Origin: Peptococcaceae bacterium UBA5767
GTDB taxonomy: Bacteria > Bacillota > TC1 > UBA5767
Reading direction: 5' to 3'
DNA length: 56,600 nt
NCBI GenBank assembly: GCA_002418765.1
Contig: DIET01000034.1
Location: 1-56,600, forward strand
Below, piece after piece: positions 8,644 through 18,082 of this stretch (position 1 is the stretch's first letter; the number at the start of each line of letters is the position of its first letter). The position numbers and the translations under genes were made by a program. The notes under the pieces are model-generated. The model saw only the letters and a list, made by a program, of their open reading frames with translations. It was not told the origin of the DNA and ran no database searches.

Positions 8644-9240
8644 TTATACGTCAATCTGACCTCTAACATCAAATTCATGCATCTCTTTATCATGGGTAAC
8701 ATAAATATCTCCGCCAAGATGCTGCAAGGTTCTGACAATCTCTGGATCAAAATATTTATTGGGAGGTCCACCATGTTTTACCGACCGATAGGTGTCTTCA
8801 TTGACAAAGGCTCCAACTACTTCACCAAAGAATGTCGTATGATCGCCTGAGACCACCTGATCAACCACCTTGCATTCCAGGCAAGCATAACACTCGGCAA
8901 TTCTGGGTGTTTCAATATAGGCAGAATTTTCCAGTGTCCACCCGGTCTCTGCAAACTTATCATACCTTCGTCCAGATTTCCTGCCACACCAGTTGGCTCC
9001 TTCGGCCATGGTGATATCCGGGAAATTAACGACAAACTCTTTGCTTTTGGCAATGAGATCATGAGAATATCGTTTTGGGGATATAGCAATGGCCACAATC
9101 AGTGGTTTATGTGATACCGGAGATGCCCAACCCAAGGTGATGATATCTGGTTTTTTGTTTTCATCAATGCACGTAGCCAGAACAACGGGCCTTGGCAACA
9201 TGATGAAATCCAAACCATCTGTCATTTCAACTCTTTTCAT
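8644..9240 (-). CDS. Flavin reductase-like FMN-binding protein
   Basis: 198 residues resembling the flavin reductase-like split-barrel family: RPVVLATCIDENKKPDIITLGW at the N-terminus, then VAIAISPKRYSHDLIAKSKEFVVNFP. Members bind FMN and either reduce flavin or act as flavoproteins in anaerobes. AAAGGAGAG precedes the ATG. In this operon it might shuttle electrons between the ferredoxin and a flavin-dependent step. That is inference. Confidence 0.85.
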   Translation of the reverse strand: MKRVEMTDGLDFIMLPRPVVLATCIDENKKPDIITLGWASPVSHKPLIVAIAISPKRYSHDLIAKSKEFVVNFPDITMAEGANWCGRKSGRRYDKFAETGWTLENSAYIETPRIAECYACLECKVVDQVVSGDHTTFFGEVVGAFVNEDTYRSVKHGGPPNKYFDPEIVRTLQHLGGDIYVTHDKEMHEFDVRGQIDV

Positions 9241-9264
9241 AACAATCTCTCCTTTACAAGTTTT

Positions 9265-10056
9265 CTAACGATCCTTAGGTCTACCATCTTTTCCAATTGG
9301 ATCGTACTTCCCATCCTTGAAGTCATAAACAAACTGAGAAATATCCTCAATCAGTGCTTCCAAATAAAGTTCTCCTTTCTCAGGCGAGGCTATGCTGGGG
9401 TCACCATAGACGCCATTATAGGTAGCACTATCAGGCCATTTATTTAGAATCATAGCTCCTGCATCAAACGATATCGCTTTGCGCAAACGATAATTCTCTC
9501 CTACTTCCAATGCCTTGTCCCAACGCACATCATCCTTGAACAAATGCAGCATAATGGATGTTTCCATCTCATTGGCATGCGTTCCATCTTTAAAGTTCTC
9601 GCCTATGGCATTGCACTTGTCTGCTGCCATAAAAATGTAGGTGCTAGCCGCAACACTAATATCTTCATCCTCAAACATATCAATGATTTCGTAAGCTGCC
9701 GTCTGCATCACTATCAGATTAGGGTTATGCCCATTGATCAAAAATATTTTTTTAAATCCACCTCGAATCAAGCTGTTGCATATGTCCAGCAAGGCACTCT
9801 TGAATGTATCTGCTGTAAAACTAATGGTGCCGGGATACTTATGCCACAATTCTGAAAATCCAAAATTGAGAGGTGGTGTCACCAGCGCATTGGTACGTTC
9901 CCCAACTGCTCTGGCAATATAATCAGCCGAAGCAATATCAACTTTGAGCGGCAAATGCGGTCCATGTTGTTCCGTTGATCCCAACGGAACAATGACCACA
10001 GGATCCTCTTTGGCCAAATCCCTCGCTTCTTCCCAAGTAAGATTTTCTAATAACAT
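9265..10056 (-). CDS. Creatininase-family amidohydrolase
   Basis: 263 residues. GSTEQHGPHLPLKVD carries the metal-binding Glu and His of the family, GHNPN is the second conserved turn (NGH-x-x-N), and THANEMETSIM carries the second His/Glu pair. The family includes creatininase and hydrolases or deformylases acting on cyclic or small amides, with two metal ions. It is the first gene of the operon that runs down to the MoaD-like gene, so its substrate or product is the best clue to the pathway, but the family does not fix it. Start ATG at 10056 has GGGAG upstream. Confidence 0.88.
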   Translation of the reverse strand: MLLENLTWEEARDLAKEDPVVIVPLGSTEQHGPHLPLKVDIASADYIARAVGERTNALVTPPLNFGFSELWHKYPGTISFTADTFKSALLDICNSLIRGGFKKIFLINGHNPNLIVMQTAAYEIIDMFEDEDISVAASTYIFMAADKCNAIGENFKDGTHANEMETSIMLHLFKDDVRWDKALEVGENYRLRKAISFDAGAMILNKWPDSATYNGVYGDPSIASPEKGELYLEALIEDISQFVYDFKDGKYDPIGKDGRPKDR

Positions 10057-10146
10057 GATCTCATCTCCCTAACTTTTTTTCTTATGCAATGTATACTATT
10101 GGCATGCAATATTATATTAGCATAAGTTATATTATTACTATTTGAC
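10057..10146 (-). promoter_or_regulatory. Promoter region of the creatininase-AOR operon
   Basis: AT-rich stretch upstream of the first operon gene, with a possible -35 TTGTCA (minus strand, 10142-10147). A 13-bp motif, attattactattt at 10131-10143, recurs at 10893-10905 upstream of the XRE-cupin regulator, so it is a candidate binding site for that regulator. Not proven. Confidence 0.45.
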
Positions 10147-10203
10147 AAGAAAATTATAATTCCTGCTTTTATTTACTAATATTTATTAATATTTTTTCCC
10201 ATA

Positions 10204-10244
10204 AAAAAGAAAGCTCCCATGAGCAAACCGAGAACTTTCTTTTT
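10204..10244 (-). terminator. Terminator of the XRE-cupin regulator gene
   Basis: Inverted repeat with arms of about 10 bp (AAAAAGAAAG-type) followed on the minus strand by a T-run, 27 bases after the regulator stop codon. Confidence 0.7.
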
Positions 10245-10270
10245 GCCATATATAAATAATATCCAGTAAT

Positions 10271-10837
10271 CTAAAACGAAGGCGGCGTCACAGACCAATA
10301 CGCAATCAATTTTTCTTCGCTTACATTTTTCCATGAATGAGGCTCTGAACTGGAAAATGTGATGGCATCTCCGGGATTTAATCGATGTGTACTATTTCCG
10401 ACAGTGATTTCCATGATGCCTTGCACTACAAAACCACATTCCTCACCATCATGCATGAATTTATCTCTGCCGGTTTCTCCTCCTGGTTCTGCTGTAATAT
10501 AAAGCACTTCAAGATTCCCTTTTAAATTGGGTGTTAACAGTTGATATTGTACTCCTGATGATGGATACACCAATCCTTTTCGCTGATCGATCTTTACCAC
10601 GGTCGCCGTGCTCTCATTGTTTTCCGGTTTGATCTTATTTTCAAAAAAATAAGCCATAGGTATGCCAAAGGCATGAGAAATCTTCTGCAGAGCGCTCACG
10701 GATGGATTGACCTTGCCACGTTCAATCTGACTAAGATAACTCTGAGAAAAATCTGTCAACTTGGCCAATTCCACCATCGTAATCTTCTTATCTTTTCGCA
10801 AGGCTCTGATCTCTTTGCCAATATGCATCATATCCAT
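10271..10837 (-). CDS. XRE-family regulator with C-terminal cupin sensor
   Basis: 188 residues. An N-terminal helix-turn-helix (ELAKLTDFSQSYLSQIERG, then NPSVSALQKISHAFGI) is followed by a cupin domain (HDGEECGFVVQGIMEITVG, LNPGDAITFSSSEPHSW). This is the PuuR/SinR-cupin architecture, in which the cupin usually senses a small effector. I chose the ATG at 10837, 7 bases after GGGAG, over the longer frame from 10861. It lies immediately upstream of, and in the same direction as, the creatininase-AOR operon but has its own terminator, so it is probably that operon's regulator. Confidence 0.9.
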   Translation of the reverse strand: MDMMHIGKEIRALRKDKKITMVELAKLTDFSQSYLSQIERGKVNPSVSALQKISHAFGIPMAYFFENKIKPENNESTATVVKIDQRKGLVYPSSGVQYQLLTPNLKGNLEVLYITAEPGGETGRDKFMHDGEECGFVVQGIMEITVGNSTHRLNPGDAITFSSSEPHSWKNVSEEKLIAYWSVTPPSF

Positions 10838-10861
10838 TGTTGTTCTCCCATTCAGTAACAT

Positions 10862-11490
10862 ACCACAAAAACAAGCAAAATCGCCACTTACAATTATTAC
10901 TATTTATTATATTATACCATGACTTTATCACAGTTTTAAAAAAAAGCACCATAAATATCTCTATTTTTATAAATTTCAACTTCAAACTGACAAAAACGGT
11001 CATCATCCTGCTACAACTGTGCCTTAGGCCCTTTCCTACATATGTACTTTTTATTTTCCATTACAAAGCACTTATCTCATCATAACTGCTCAAACAATCA
11101 GCCTACAGCTTAGCAGTTCCCAAAAATAGCACCAACCAAACATGGCATCACAGGAGCATTCATATCATCCTTCTTGTGAGGAGCATCTACTCAACACAGA
11201 AAAAATGATAAACCACATCCTCAACTACTCTTGTCAAGAAAGACAACGCTTCTGAGAAGAAGATTACTTTATACCCATAAGCATCCATGCAAAACCTGTC
11301 CTGCGTAAATCTGATACGATTCAAAATAAGTATTAATACGGAAGAAGTTATCAGGTTACCATTTCTTGATAAATGACCACGAACTCACCATGCACATCTC
11401 TCTTGGTCATGTCTATCTCTCAAAATACCGACTACCCAATCGACAAATGATAGTACAGTAGACATGCAGAATCAATCCCATCTAACGTTA
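10862..11490. other. Gene-free stretch
   Basis: About 630 bases without a convincing coding frame on either strand. The left end holds the promoter region of the XRE-cupin gene (attattactattt at 10893-10905). The rest has the composition of decayed DNA; short open stretches on the minus strand near 11200-11400 match no family I recognise. Confidence 0.6.
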
Positions 11491-11537
11491 CGATATGAAG
11501 AAACCCACTTTCTATGAAAGTGGGTTTCTTCATATCG
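11491..11537. terminator. Long perfect hairpin after the BMP gene
   Basis: A 21-bp perfect inverted repeat (11491-11511 / 11517-11537) with a 5-base loop, 63 bases beyond the stop of the BMP-type gene. It has no clear T-run on either side, so it may act as a terminator or a message-stabilising end. TAACGTTA at 11483-11490 next to it resembles the LacI operator core upstream at 19095. Confidence 0.7.
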
Positions 11538-11600
11538 AGGAGATTTCATAAAAGATGATTGCTCAGTATCATCTTATGAAAATTCGTATCACATGATTTA

Positions 11601-12623
11601 TCAAAATGATATTTCACCATTCTTAAGTGCTTCAATGGTATCATTCAGCATCTGTAACTGCTCTTCCGTAAACATCATTTCATTGATCTCAGATACTTGA
11701 TACAGTCCACTGGCAAAACTACCAACAATATAAAGATCTTTGTTAAATCTTCCGTCAACATAAGCCTCTACCGCAGAGACAATGTTTACTTTCATGTTTG
11801 ACATCACTGATAGGACCGTCATATCCGGAGCAATTTCTTTTTGACTAACTGATGTCACCACCACCGGCACATTCTTTTCATGTGCGGCCTGAATAACGCC
11901 AATGCCTGAACCTTGCGCATATTGAAAAATTGCATCTACACCACGATCAAACATGGATAACGCAGTCTCCTTGCCCAAGGCAGCATCATCACCACTGCCC
12001 GTATATGCAACAATTGCTTCTGCAGAAGAGTTGGCCGCTTTGACACCTTCCAAGAAACCTGCCTCGGTTTTTTTCTGAGCTACTCCCTCAACTGATCCAA
12101 CAAATCCAACTTGGTTGGCTTGTGTCAGCAGCCCCAGAGCATAACCGGCAATATACCCTTGTTCTTCATTCTGGACAAACATACCAACAGCATTATCCAA
12201 CCGGATTCCACTATTGGAGATGGCAAAATAGGTATCTGGAAACTCTTCTGCAACAATGGCAACAGCGTCTTCAAACTCATTGCCATGGCACAGAATAAGG
12301 TTGTATCCGCGATTGGCATAATCCCGAATGGTCGTTTCTTGATCCACCAAAGAAACTGATTCCGTATATGCTACTTCCAATCCAAACAACGTTTCCGCTT
12401 CCATCAAACCATTGTAAGCAGCTGCATTCCAACCAGCATCATTGATATGCCCTGGCAGAATCAAGGCTATCTTGGTTTGTTCAGGCGCTTCCACTGAAGC
12501 TTCCTCTTCTTCCGGCGCAATCAAAGGTTGCTCCTCCTCTGCTGGTGCTGATGTTTGACAAGCACTCATAGAAATCATCAACAAAAATACCAACAACAAT
12601 ACCGTCCATTTTCTCAACATCAT
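11601..12623 (-). CDS. BMP-family nucleoside-binding lipoprotein
   Basis: 340 residues. The lipoprotein signal ends at Cys22 (SMSAC), followed by an acidic linker of about 25 residues and the BMP/PnrA-type binding domain (IALILPGHINDAGWNAAAYNGL; GYIAGYALGLL). BMP proteins capture purine nucleosides for NupOPQ-type importers. Here it is the last gene, after the two permeases and the ATPase, rather than first. Confidence 0.9.
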   Translation of the reverse strand: MMLRKWTVLLLVFLLMISMSACQTSAPAEEEQPLIAPEEEEASVEAPEQTKIALILPGHINDAGWNAAAYNGLMEAETLFGLEVAYTESVSLVDQETTIRDYANRGYNLILCHGNEFEDAVAIVAEEFPDTYFAISNSGIRLDNAVGMFVQNEEQGYIAGYALGLLTQANQVGFVGSVEGVAQKKTEAGFLEGVKAANSSAEAIVAYTGSGDDAALGKETALSMFDRGVDAIFQYAQGSGIGVIQAAHEKNVPVVVTSVSQKEIAPDMTVLSVMSNMKVNIVSAVEAYVDGRFNKDLYIVGSFASGLYQVSEINEMMFTEEQLQMLNDTIEALKNGEISF

Positions 12624-12636
12624 TTTTCCTCACTTT

Positions 12637-13572
12637 CTATTCTTTGTAATATGGCTTCGCCAGTGCCGATGGCCTAGCAGCCGAACTTCCTTTTGAAATC
12701 AAAACAACAATTAAGGCTAAAAAGATAGGGAAAATCAACAACAGATCTGTAGGAATCGGAATGCCAAATGATTGCAATCTCATCTGTAAGGCATTACCAA
12801 ATCCAAAGATCAATCCACCCATTGCGATGCCCCAGGGATTCCACTGACCCAGAATCACACTCACAACCGCCATAAACCCTCGCCCTGCTGATATATTGTC
12901 CACAAAAAGATTCATAAACGATAAACTGAGAATGCTACCAGCCAGGGTAGCACAGCTACCCGCGATGATTGCCATGGCATATTTCCATCGCAGTACATGA
13001 ATACCCATCGTTTCCGCTGCTTTAGGGTGTTCTCCGATAGCCCGGATTTTCAAACCCCAGGAAGTGCGATACAAGACAAAAGCCGCCAAAGGTACTGACA
13101 GATAAGCCAGATACACTAGCGGGCTATGTTGAAACAAAACATAACCCAACAGAGGCATTTTATGTAGCAATGGTATAGCGAAAACATCAATACTGGATAC
13201 CGATAAAGGTACATCCATCACTCCCCAAATCATCCGAGCCAGCATCGAGGTCATCCCCAGTGCCAAGATATTGATGGCTGTACCCGTAACAGCCTGATTG
13301 GCCCTGATACTGATTACTGCCCAACCAAACAACAATCCCAACAATACTCCCACCATCATAGCCAGAGCCACCCCAGCCCATGCACTATGAAACAAGAAAG
13401 ACCCGAGCACAGCAAAGAAAGCACCAAATAACATCATGCCTTCAAGGCCCAAATTAAAGATTCCAGCCCTTTCAAGCATCACTTCTCCCATGGCTGCGAG
13501 AATGATGGGACTCGCCATACGAATCATGGCATAAAAGAATTCCTGAGTTAATACTGCCAGTATATTTTCCAT
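12637..13572 (-). CDS. Nucleoside ABC transporter permease (NupQ-like)
   Basis: About 311 residues and 8-9 membrane segments, with ILAAMGEVMLERAGIFNLGLEGMML and the WGLKIRAIGEHPKAAETMGI cytoplasmic loop, both hallmarks of the BMP-type (YufQ/NupQ) permease. Start at ATG 13572 (GGGAG upstream), not the TTG at 13578. It pairs with the permease encoded just upstream. Confidence 0.92.
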   Translation of the reverse strand: MENILAVLTQEFFYAMIRMASPIILAAMGEVMLERAGIFNLGLEGMMLFGAFFAVLGSFLFHSAWAGVALAMMVGVLLGLLFGWAVISIRANQAVTGTAINILALGMTSMLARMIWGVMDVPLSVSSIDVFAIPLLHKMPLLGYVLFQHSPLVYLAYLSVPLAAFVLYRTSWGLKIRAIGEHPKAAETMGIHVLRWKYAMAIIAGSCATLAGSILSLSFMNLFVDNISAGRGFMAVVSVILGQWNPWGIAMGGLIFGFGNALQMRLQSFGIPIPTDLLLIFPIFLALIVVLISKGSSAARPSALAKPYYKE

Positions 13573-13574
13573 AC

Positions 13575-14723
13575 TCAACTCCCTTGCGGTGATTTGGTGC
13601 GACTTCGATTCATACTTCGCACTGCAATAGCTCTGGGAAACTTCATCATGATGGGGCTGATAACAACGAAGAAAATGATGACACCACTGAGCACCATGCT
13701 AAAGCTAACAGGTAACTCTGCCGCTCTCACCATGCCTCCTCGTCCTGCTTTCAAGGCTCCGAATAAAACACCAGCCAACAAAACACCTATGGGGCTTTTC
13801 TGTCCAAGAAGAGCAACAGCCAATGCTTCATATCCATAATTGGCCAAGAACCCACTACGCAAGCGATGCTGTGATCCCAAAATCTCCACACTGCCAGCCA
13901 CCCCAGCCAGCGCCCCTGCCCCAAGCATCAACCAAATCTGCATCGTTTTGACATTAACGCCTGAGTGCCTTGCAAAGTTGGGATTTTCTCCAATGGTCCT
14001 AATCTCATGTCCAGCCGATGACCGAAATACGAGGACTTGTGTGAGCAACACCAACACCACCGCAATCAGTATCCCCACATGCAGTCTAGTACTATCGATA
14101 AGAAACGGTAGCTTGGCTGAAAGGGCAACGACTGCACTTTGCGGTGCATAACCCCCTGCCTCTTTCATAGGACCCTTGACCAACATTCCCAATATCCCAA
14201 TAGCAATGTCATTGAGCAAGATGGTGGTAATGATGATATTGGTCCCATGTTTGGCGTAGAAAAATCCTGGTACAAAAGCCCACAGGGCCCCGCCAAGCGC
14301 TCCTGCGAAGATACTTAATGGTATAAGCAATGCAGAAGGCAACCAATAAAGGTTCACAGCTACTACCGTTGCAAATATACCACCAAGAATAATCTGCCCT
14401 TCTCCGCCTAAGTTCATAATGCCGGCCCTGGCAGCCACAGCAATGCCCAGTCCAGTCAGGATGAGTGGTACAGCACGATTTAGGCTATTGCTCACATCGT
14501 AAAGACTGCCAAAAGAACTCTTAAAGAGAGAAGCATACGCAACCAATGGCGAAGCATTTTGAATAACAATAAATATGCCAACGACAACCAAGGAAATAAG
14601 TACGGCCATCACAGGTACCAGAATATAAAATATGTTCTCAAATTTTCTAATCAGGAGATCTAGTTGTTCGTAATTGACCTGCGCTGGCTCAGCTGGTTCA
14701 ACACATTTACCTGTTTGTGTCAT
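13575..14723 (-). CDS. Nucleoside ABC transporter permease (NupP-like)
   Basis: 382 residues. An N-terminal cytoplasmic stretch of about 30 residues is followed by 8-10 membrane segments. The pattern AARAGIMNLGGEGQIILGG and the loop SAGHEIRTIGENPNFARHSGV match the YufP/NupP family. GGAGAGG precedes the ATG. It overlaps the end of the ATPase gene by 17 bases, suggesting translational coupling. Confidence 0.92.
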   Translation of the reverse strand: MTQTGKCVEPAEPAQVNYEQLDLLIRKFENIFYILVPVMAVLISLVVVGIFIVIQNASPLVAYASLFKSSFGSLYDVSNSLNRAVPLILTGLGIAVAARAGIMNLGGEGQIILGGIFATVVAVNLYWLPSALLIPLSIFAGALGGALWAFVPGFFYAKHGTNIIITTILLNDIAIGILGMLVKGPMKEAGGYAPQSAVVALSAKLPFLIDSTRLHVGILIAVVLVLLTQVLVFRSSAGHEIRTIGENPNFARHSGVNVKTMQIWLMLGAGALAGVAGSVEILGSQHRLRSGFLANYGYEALAVALLGQKSPIGVLLAGVLFGALKAGRGGMVRAAELPVSFSMVLSGVIIFFVVISPIMMKFPRAIAVRSMNRSRTKSPQGS

Positions 14724-16251
14724 GGCCTCTCCTTTCCAATTCTTCTTTTCGGTTCCCCAACATCATCAGACCAATATCCCGTACTTCCCAATGCTCTTTA
14801 TCAACTTCACCCATTACTTTGCCCTGATAAAAAACCAATATTCGATCACAAAGACTGAATAACTCATCGAGTTCCGTGGATATCAGGAGAACTGCTTTTT
14901 GATTACTTCGCTCTTCCAAGATGCTTTTGTGTATAAACTCTATAGCCCCAATATCTAAACCATGTGTAGGATGACAAGCAAGCAACAGGCGATGATTTCT
15001 GTCCATTTCCCTGGCCACCACCACTTTCTGCTGATTGCCTCCACTCATATTCACGACCTTGGTTTCAGGCCCAATGGCCTTGATATTGTATTTATGAATC
15101 ACTTGTGCTACTTTTTCCTTTATGGCCTTCTTTTGTAGCAACCCTTTTTTGGCATAAGGCATATGCCACTGTTCCTTTAAAATAAAGTTATCCTGGATGG
15201 AAAACTCCATAGCCAAACCCTCTTTTTGCCGACTAAAAGGAATGCAGGATACACCAGCTTTTAAAATCAACTGCGTTTTCAAACCACTAATTTTCTCATA
15301 CCCTAAGAATACCTCGCCCTGCACGATTGGGCACGAGCCAAGAATAGCTTCAATCAATTCAAACTGTCCATTGCCGTCGACACCGGCTATACCGACAATT
15401 TCTCCTTCTTTTACATCAAAACTGACATCATCCAGAGCCCGACATCCTTGCTGGTTCTCTACACTAACATGCTGTAAAGACAAAACACACTGGCCAGGAG
15501 CCTGCTCTGATCTGTCCATGCTGAGAGAAATACAGCGGCCTACCATCATTTCAGCAACATAATCTGGATTTACCTCACTTGTAAGCAGTGTGCCCATCAT
15601 CTTCCCGTCCCGGAGAACACTAATCCGATCGCAAATCTCGATGACTTCCCTCATTTTATGTGTGATAAAAACTACAGTATTGCCTTCTCTTGTCCAACGC
15701 TTCAACACCCGAAAGAGTTCGTCTGTTTCCTGTGGCGTCAAGACAGAAGTCGGTTCATCCATGATAAGAATCTGCGCACCTTTGTACAACGCTTTGACAA
15801 TCTCAACTCGCTGCTGATCTCCAACACAAAGATTCGCCACCTTTTCATCTAAAGAAATATGCAAGCCCGTTTCCTGGGCAATTAGGGCTATCTTCTTTCT
15901 AGCCAACTCTAGATTAAGAAACGGCTCTCGATCCAATGGGGTTCCCAGCACAATGTTTTCCAACACACTGAACTTAGGTACCAGCATAAAATGCTGGTGC
16001 ACCATCCCAATCCCACACTCAATAGCTTGCTGAGGTGAGTCAATGGTCAAGACCTCATCATCCATTAATATTCTTCCCTCATCCGCATGGTGCAGGCCAT
16101 AGAGAATATTCATCAAGGTTGTTTTCCCTGCCCCGTTTTCACCCAGCAAAGCATGGATTTCTCCTGTTTGAAATGAAATATCGATATGATTGCAGGCAGT
16201 AACACCAGGAAAACGTTTGGTAATCTGTTCCATTCTGAGTGTTCGTTTCAA
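14707..16251 (-). CDS. Nucleoside ABC transporter ATPase, two ABC domains (NupO-like)
   Basis: About 514 residues with two ATPase domains. The first has Walker A GENGAGKTT, signature LCVGDQQRVEIVKAL and Walker B ILIMDEPTSVL. The second has the usual degenerate Walker A (GVDGNGQFEL), signature MSGGNQQKVVVAREM and a Walker B in which LLACHPTHGLD replaces the acidic residue pair. This matches sugar/nucleoside importers of the RbsA/YufO type. I chose a TTG start at 16251, 7 bases from GGAGGG; ATG 16233 is an alternative. Confidence 0.92.
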   Translation of the reverse strand: MKRTLRMEQITKRFPGVTACNHIDISFQTGEIHALLGENGAGKTTLMNILYGLHHADEGRILMDDEVLTIDSPQQAIECGIGMVHQHFMLVPKFSVLENIVLGTPLDREPFLNLELARKKIALIAQETGLHISLDEKVANLCVGDQQRVEIVKALYKGAQILIMDEPTSVLTPQETDELFRVLKRWTREGNTVVFITHKMREVIEICDRISVLRDGKMMGTLLTSEVNPDYVAEMMVGRCISLSMDRSEQAPGQCVLSLQHVSVENQQGCRALDDVSFDVKEGEIVGIAGVDGNGQFELIEAILGSCPIVQGEVFLGYEKISGLKTQLILKAGVSCIPFSRQKEGLAMEFSIQDNFILKEQWHMPYAKKGLLQKKAIKEKVAQVIHKYNIKAIGPETKVVNMSGGNQQKVVVAREMDRNHRLLLACHPTHGLDIGAIEFIHKSILEERSNQKAVLLISTELDELFSLCDRILVFYQGKVMGEVDKEHWEVRDIGLMMLGNRKEELERRGHDTNR

Positions 16252-16269
16252 GATAAAACCCTCCAAGTT

Positions 16270-17991
16270 TTATTTCATGAATTTGAATCGATGCAAGGAA
16301 ATAAATAAGCTCAGTAATTTGTTGACAATGGGTTCACCCTGATTGACAAACCCAAGCTTCTTGGCCTCTTCATCAATGTCTCCGGTCTTTATAAGTAGTT
16401 CTTCAGCAGATAAGTCTGCCATCATACCGTAGATTTCCAAAGGAAGCTCAGCCCGTACATTTTTATTATCACTAAGAATGCAGGCGCCTGCATACTGGTC
16501 TACCTTTTGAACACAAAATAGCATTTCATTCTCATCATGCCCAATGACCAGGATATAGGACTTAGGTGCTGGAAATGATACGGCAATAGCCCCTTTTTGG
16601 ATTTCTATCCCTTTTAAAAAACCCGTTACGACATGACGCTTACTCCCTTTTCCATATCGCTCAATAATGGCAATACGAACCAAATCTTGATTCTTATAGC
16701 GCTCCTCTAGCCCTTCTTCAGTCTTGTTCAAATCAATCTCTTGGTAAAATTTATCATGACCTCGCCCAAATACATCAAAGAGATAGTAACTGGCTTTCAT
16801 ATTGTTATCTATCGTTCCCGTGCACAAAGGCACCAAACTCTCAGGCGTCAGATCCTGACACCCTGGTTTCCCTTTCTTTTTCATCAAAGAGTAATCCAAC
16901 GATGCAGGCTGTTCAATACAACCGTGATGAGCTACCTGGACACCACCTTTAAAAACATATTCCGACTGAATATTGCTTAAACTCCTGGTGAGTACCAAGT
17001 CGGCAAATCTTCCGGGCGTCAAAGAACCAAGCGAATCTTCCATTTTAAAATGCCTCGCTGGATTGAGAGTAGCCATACGAATTGCTTGCATGGGGGGCAT
17101 ACCCATCTCAATGGCCAAATTGACGATGTACTCCATATGTCCTTTATGCTTCAGGTGATTGACTGATACATTGTCTGAACAAAACATCATATTTTCCGTT
17201 GGCAGGTGATTGTTCAAGATAGCGTTTAACAAATTCCGCACATTACCTACGCCAAACTTAATCTGGGTAGCAAAACCATAACGAATACTCTTCTTTAGGT
17301 CCTCTACATTCCAGACATCATGGTTATTGGTAGCACCCATAACCGGTAGTAAATTTAATTCCATAGGGGACAATGTGGTAAGACCCCAATGACCATTCAT
17401 GAAAAAACCCTTTTCTCTGGCGTAAGCGGCCAATTTGAAATCGTCTGTCTTTCCTTGGCTATAAGAAAAATGATCGAATTCTCCTAAGCCAATAATCTGA
17501 GGCAGATCCATAATTTTCACAGCAATGTCATAATCGACTTTTTTCCCCGGAGCAAAACCAAATACGCGAAATGGCAATTGATCTGCATTTTGAAATAAAC
17601 CCTGTGCCGCTTCAAATCCTTCCTTTTCTGCTGCACTAATCAAATCCAAAATCTCCACAAAACAAGTTGTGGTGCCTCTGGGCACCATAAGATCAGCCAA
17701 GGCTGCTGGATGTGCCAATTGCGACTCAAAATGAAAATGAGCATCTATGAGCCCTGGTATGGCATAACACTGATCTCCATCAAATACTTCTTTCACTGAA
17801 ATCAAGGCTTCATCCGGATCCAAGGCCATAATCTTTCCATGGTCAATGAGTAGGGAACCATGGTCAATTCTTTCACCGTAGACATCCAAAATTTGAATGT
17901 TTTTAATGAGTAAGTCTGCCTGCTGTTCTCCTTTTAAAATGCGATAATCACGTTCAAGTTCCTCATAAATCTGCTGCTGATTGCTGTTCAT
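16270..17991 (-). CDS. Adenine deaminase-like amidohydrolase
   Basis: About 573 residues with the adenine deaminase layout: an N-terminal composite domain (ADLLIKNIQILDVYGERI), the metal-site motif DAHFHFES, LGEFDHFS, a TLNPARHFKMEDSLGSLTPG segment and a C-terminal GxVxxHH-less region. Compared with the adenine deaminase at 31172-32887, several active-site loops differ: NGHWGL replaces DGHAPG, NNHDVWNVED replaces SDHECTTLEE, and CSDNVSVNHL replaces TDDKHPEEL. It may therefore act on another purine or nucleobase. Start at ATG 17991 behind AAGGAGAGG. It is the first gene of the nucleoside-importer operon, 68 bases after lacI-type gene. Confidence 0.82.
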   Translation of the reverse strand: MNSNQQQIYEELERDYRILKGEQQADLLIKNIQILDVYGERIDHGSLLIDHGKIMALDPDEALISVKEVFDGDQCYAIPGLIDAHFHFESQLAHPAALADLMVPRGTTTCFVEILDLISAAEKEGFEAAQGLFQNADQLPFRVFGFAPGKKVDYDIAVKIMDLPQIIGLGEFDHFSYSQGKTDDFKLAAYAREKGFFMNGHWGLTTLSPMELNLLPVMGATNNHDVWNVEDLKKSIRYGFATQIKFGVGNVRNLLNAILNNHLPTENMMFCSDNVSVNHLKHKGHMEYIVNLAIEMGMPPMQAIRMATLNPARHFKMEDSLGSLTPGRFADLVLTRSLSNIQSEYVFKGGVQVAHHGCIEQPASLDYSLMKKKGKPGCQDLTPESLVPLCTGTIDNNMKASYYLFDVFGRGHDKFYQEIDLNKTEEGLEERYKNQDLVRIAIIERYGKGSKRHVVTGFLKGIEIQKGAIAVSFPAPKSYILVIGHDENEMLFCVQKVDQYAGACILSDNKNVRAELPLEIYGMMADLSAEELLIKTGDIDEEAKKLGFVNQGEPIVNKLLSLFISLHRFKFMK

Positions 17992-18019
17992 CTTCAAACC
18001 TCTCCTTTTGATCATTTGT

Positions 18020-18056
18020 TCCTGTTGGTTTAAAGAGTTTAACAGGCAAGATTCTC
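18020..18056. promoter_or_regulatory. Imperfect inverted repeat upstream of the deaminase-importer operon
   Basis: CCTGTT and AACAGG arms flank about 14 bases of A/T-rich sequence between the LacI-type gene and the deaminase gene. It could be an operator or a weak hairpin. It is not related in sequence to the LacI operators at 19095 and 19121. Confidence 0.3.
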
Positions 18057-18082
18057 TGTGTTTTCGAGATAATTTCTTATTC

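Noticed and set aside
11200..11480. Possible decayed gene on the minus strand
   Set aside because: Short open stretches are interrupted by stops and match no family, so I did not call a pseudogene.
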